Assembly (NCBI GenBank): GCA_002725995.1
Contig: PBRQ01000013.1
Location: 143,197-179,947, forward strand
Reading direction: 5' to 3'
Length of the DNA: 36,751 nt
Source: Gammaproteobacteria bacterium
GTDB taxonomy: Bacteria; Pseudomonadota; Gammaproteobacteria; Pseudomonadales; Azotimanducaceae
Position numbers and translations under genes: made by a program
The notes under the pieces: generated by a model
Told to the model about the DNA's origin: nothing
Seen by the model: the letters and a program-made list of their open reading frames with translations, nothing else
The model's database searches: none
In this document: positions 35,172 to 36,751 of the stretch, in pieces
Numbering within the stretch: position 1 is the first letter of the stretch
Layout of the letters: each line of letters opens with the position of its first letter

Positions 35172-36584
35172 TCAGGCAGAGTCTTCGCCTTCATCGCCTA
35201 CCGGCGCATCTGCCTCGCCATCGGCGGCTTCTGCAACTGGTTCTTTGTCTGCGGGACCTTCTGCAGCAGGATCTTCAGCGGCTGGCTCATTCGGTTTGAT
35301 CGCTTCCTCATAGGGCATTTCAACTTCGCTTACTTTTGCCTTCTCAAGCACGCTGTCAACAACCTGTTCTTCCAGCACCATATTCTGAACCTGGTTCAGT
35401 TGCTGCTCATTACCGTAATAATAGTTAACGACCTGTTCAGGGTCTTCATAGGAACTGGCCATATCTTCGATAACGCTCTTGACCTTGTCATCATCAGTTT
35501 TAAGCTCCAGCTTTTCGATTATTGCATTAACAATCAGTCCCAGCTTGACCCGCTTTTGCGCCTGGGTCTCGAACATCTCAACAGGCAGAACCGAAGGGTC
35601 GATATTCTGACCACCACCAAACTGCTGTACTGCTTCCTGGCGCATCTGATCTATCGCGTTTGAAACCAGTGCCTTTGGAATTTCAACACCGGTGATTGCG
35701 ATCAACCCATCGAACACCTGCTCCTTCACTTTTGATTTAAGGGCAGCTTCCAGTTCCTTGCCCATATTGCCGCGGACTTCAGTCCTGAATGCTTCCATGC
35801 CGCCTTCCTCAACACCGAACTGCTTGAAAAAAAGTTCATTGAGATCGGGGAGTTCCTGTTCTTCAATTTTGTTGACCTTGACCTTGAAAAGAGCCTCCTT
35901 TCCGGCCAGGTTTTCCGACTGGTACTTTTCCGGGAATTTCAGCTCGAGGTCCATTTCCTCGCCGGCGCTTCGATCTATCAGCCCGTCTTCAAAACCCGGG
36001 ATCATGCTGCCTGACCCGATCACCACGTCTGCAGCATCTCCCTTGCCACCATCAAAGGCTTCTCCGTCGATAAAGCCCTCGAAATCGATATTGACCCTGT
36101 CGTCCGCCTTGCTGACACGATCAACTTCAGCATAACCCTTGCGCTGATCCCGCAGTTTCTCAATCATGGCGTCGAGATCATCTTCGGTAATCTCGGCAGC
36201 CGGTTTCTCGACTGTCACTTCGCCAAAATCACCCAGCTCAATCTCAGGAAAAACCTCAAATATAGCGGTGAACTCAAGGTCCTTTCCGGCTTCCATGGTC
36301 ACATCCTCGATGACTGGTGAACCAGCGGGGGAAACTTCTTCCTTCACAATAGCCTCACTGAACGACGACTGCATCAGCTCGCTCGAAACTTCCTGACGAA
36401 TGCCATCGCCGAACCGCCGCTTGACTTCCCGCATGGGCACCTTGCCGGGCCGGAATCCCTTGATATTCGCCTGACCGGCTGCCTGTTTCAGTTTAGCATC
36501 AACTTGCGTCTCGACCCGCTCGGAGGGAACGCTGATTCGCATTTTCCGCTCCAGGTTAGAAGTTGTTTCCAGAGTTACTTGCAT
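35172..36584 (-). CDS. tig: Trigger factor
   Basis: A 470-residue ribosome-bound chaperone and prolyl isomerase (E. coli 432). The ribosome-docking signature GFRPGKVP is at 43-50. The FKBP-type domain runs about 161-243 (DDRVNIDFEGFIDGEAFDGG... to ...KVKVNKIEE). The C-terminal arms follow. The last 45 or so residues are an extra Ala/Glu/Pro/Asp-rich, strongly acidic tail with no fold pattern, which E. coli lacks. A weak AGG-containing site precedes the ATG. It lies between tRNA-Leu and clpP, the usual class position. Confidence 0.97.
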   Translation of the reverse strand: MQVTLETTSNLERKMRISVPSERVETQVDAKLKQAAGQANIKGFRPGKVPMREVKRRFGDGIRQEVSSELMQSSFSEAIVKEEVSPAGSPVIEDVTMEAGKDLEFTAIFEVFPEIELGDFGEVTVEKPAAEITEDDLDAMIEKLRDQRKGYAEVDRVSKADDRVNIDFEGFIDGEAFDGGKGDAADVVIGSGSMIPGFEDGLIDRSAGEEMDLELKFPEKYQSENLAGKEALFKVKVNKIEEQELPDLNELFFKQFGVEEGGMEAFRTEVRGNMGKELEAALKSKVKEQVFDGLIAITGVEIPKALVSNAIDQMRQEAVQQFGGGQNIDPSVLPVEMFETQAQKRVKLGLIVNAIIEKLELKTDDDKVKSVIEDMASSYEDPEQVVNYYYGNEQQLNQVQNMVLEEQVVDSVLEKAKVSEVEMPYEEAIKPNEPAAEDPAAEGPADKEPVAEAADGEADAPVGDEGEDSA

Positions 36585-36660
36585 CTTAATTTACCTATTT
36601 GAAATCTATTTGGCCTTACTTTCTATTGCCAGGCCCGGGCACAGCATCGCCCTCAAATAT

Positions 36661-36745
<85 letters not shown>

Positions 36746-36751
36746 CCAAGT

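Overview
The window looks like a chromosomal segment of a free-living, probably marine gammaproteobacterium. The right half carries the order typical of that class: tRNA-Leu, tig, clpP, clpX, lon, hupB, ppiD on the minus strand, then mltD divergent from a methyltransferase–rnhA–dnaQ–nudC run. By eye, base composition is near 50% GC with no obvious compositional break. No phage, transposase, CRISPR or rRNA sequence was seen.

Region 1 (1-7.3 kb) is an accessory acyl-CoA metabolism patch. It holds a crotonase cut by the window edge, overlapped by a DsrE-like gene, and facing a carnitine/crotonobetaine-type acyl-CoA ligase across a 321-bp regulatory gap with two FNR-like sites. Next come an ACT-domain protein, a second crotonase with an isomerase-like active site, a methyltransferase, and a 73-residue selenoprotein W-like gene read through an in-frame TGA. 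The patch ends with a DUF123 GIY-YIG protein and a second (FadD-type) acyl-CoA synthetase. The selenoprotein is the most easily missed gene here, because an ordinary gene caller stops at its UGA.

Region 2 (7.3-12 kb, minus strand) has a threonine/serine dehydratase-like enzyme, glnS, a TauE/SafE-type permease and a metallophosphoesterase broken by two frameshifts. Region 3 (12-20.5 kb) has a DAHP synthase behind a convincing transcription attenuator, whose leader peptide ends in a Trp/Tyr-Tyr-Tyr/Phe run. It continues with nfuA, metH, an MFS transporter directly behind metH, and a Kef-type antiporter.

Region 4 (20.5-27.9 kb) has an acrylyl-CoA reductase-like MDR enzyme, sohB, an SCP2-like protein, nudC-dnaQ-rnhA-methyltransferase in a tight minus-strand operon, and mltD. 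Region 5 (27.9-36.7 kb) is the periplasmic/cytosolic protein quality-control block: ppiD, hupB, lon, clpX, clpP, tig and tRNA-Leu(UAG).

The main unusual signals are four. They are the UGA-containing SelW-like gene with a bacterial SECIS-like hairpin, the aromatic-amino-acid attenuator before the DAHP synthase, a two-copy hairpin-bearing repeat placed exactly at stop codons 20 kb apart, and the FNR-like pair in the leftmost divergent promoter. All calls come from reading the sequence; no database search was run.
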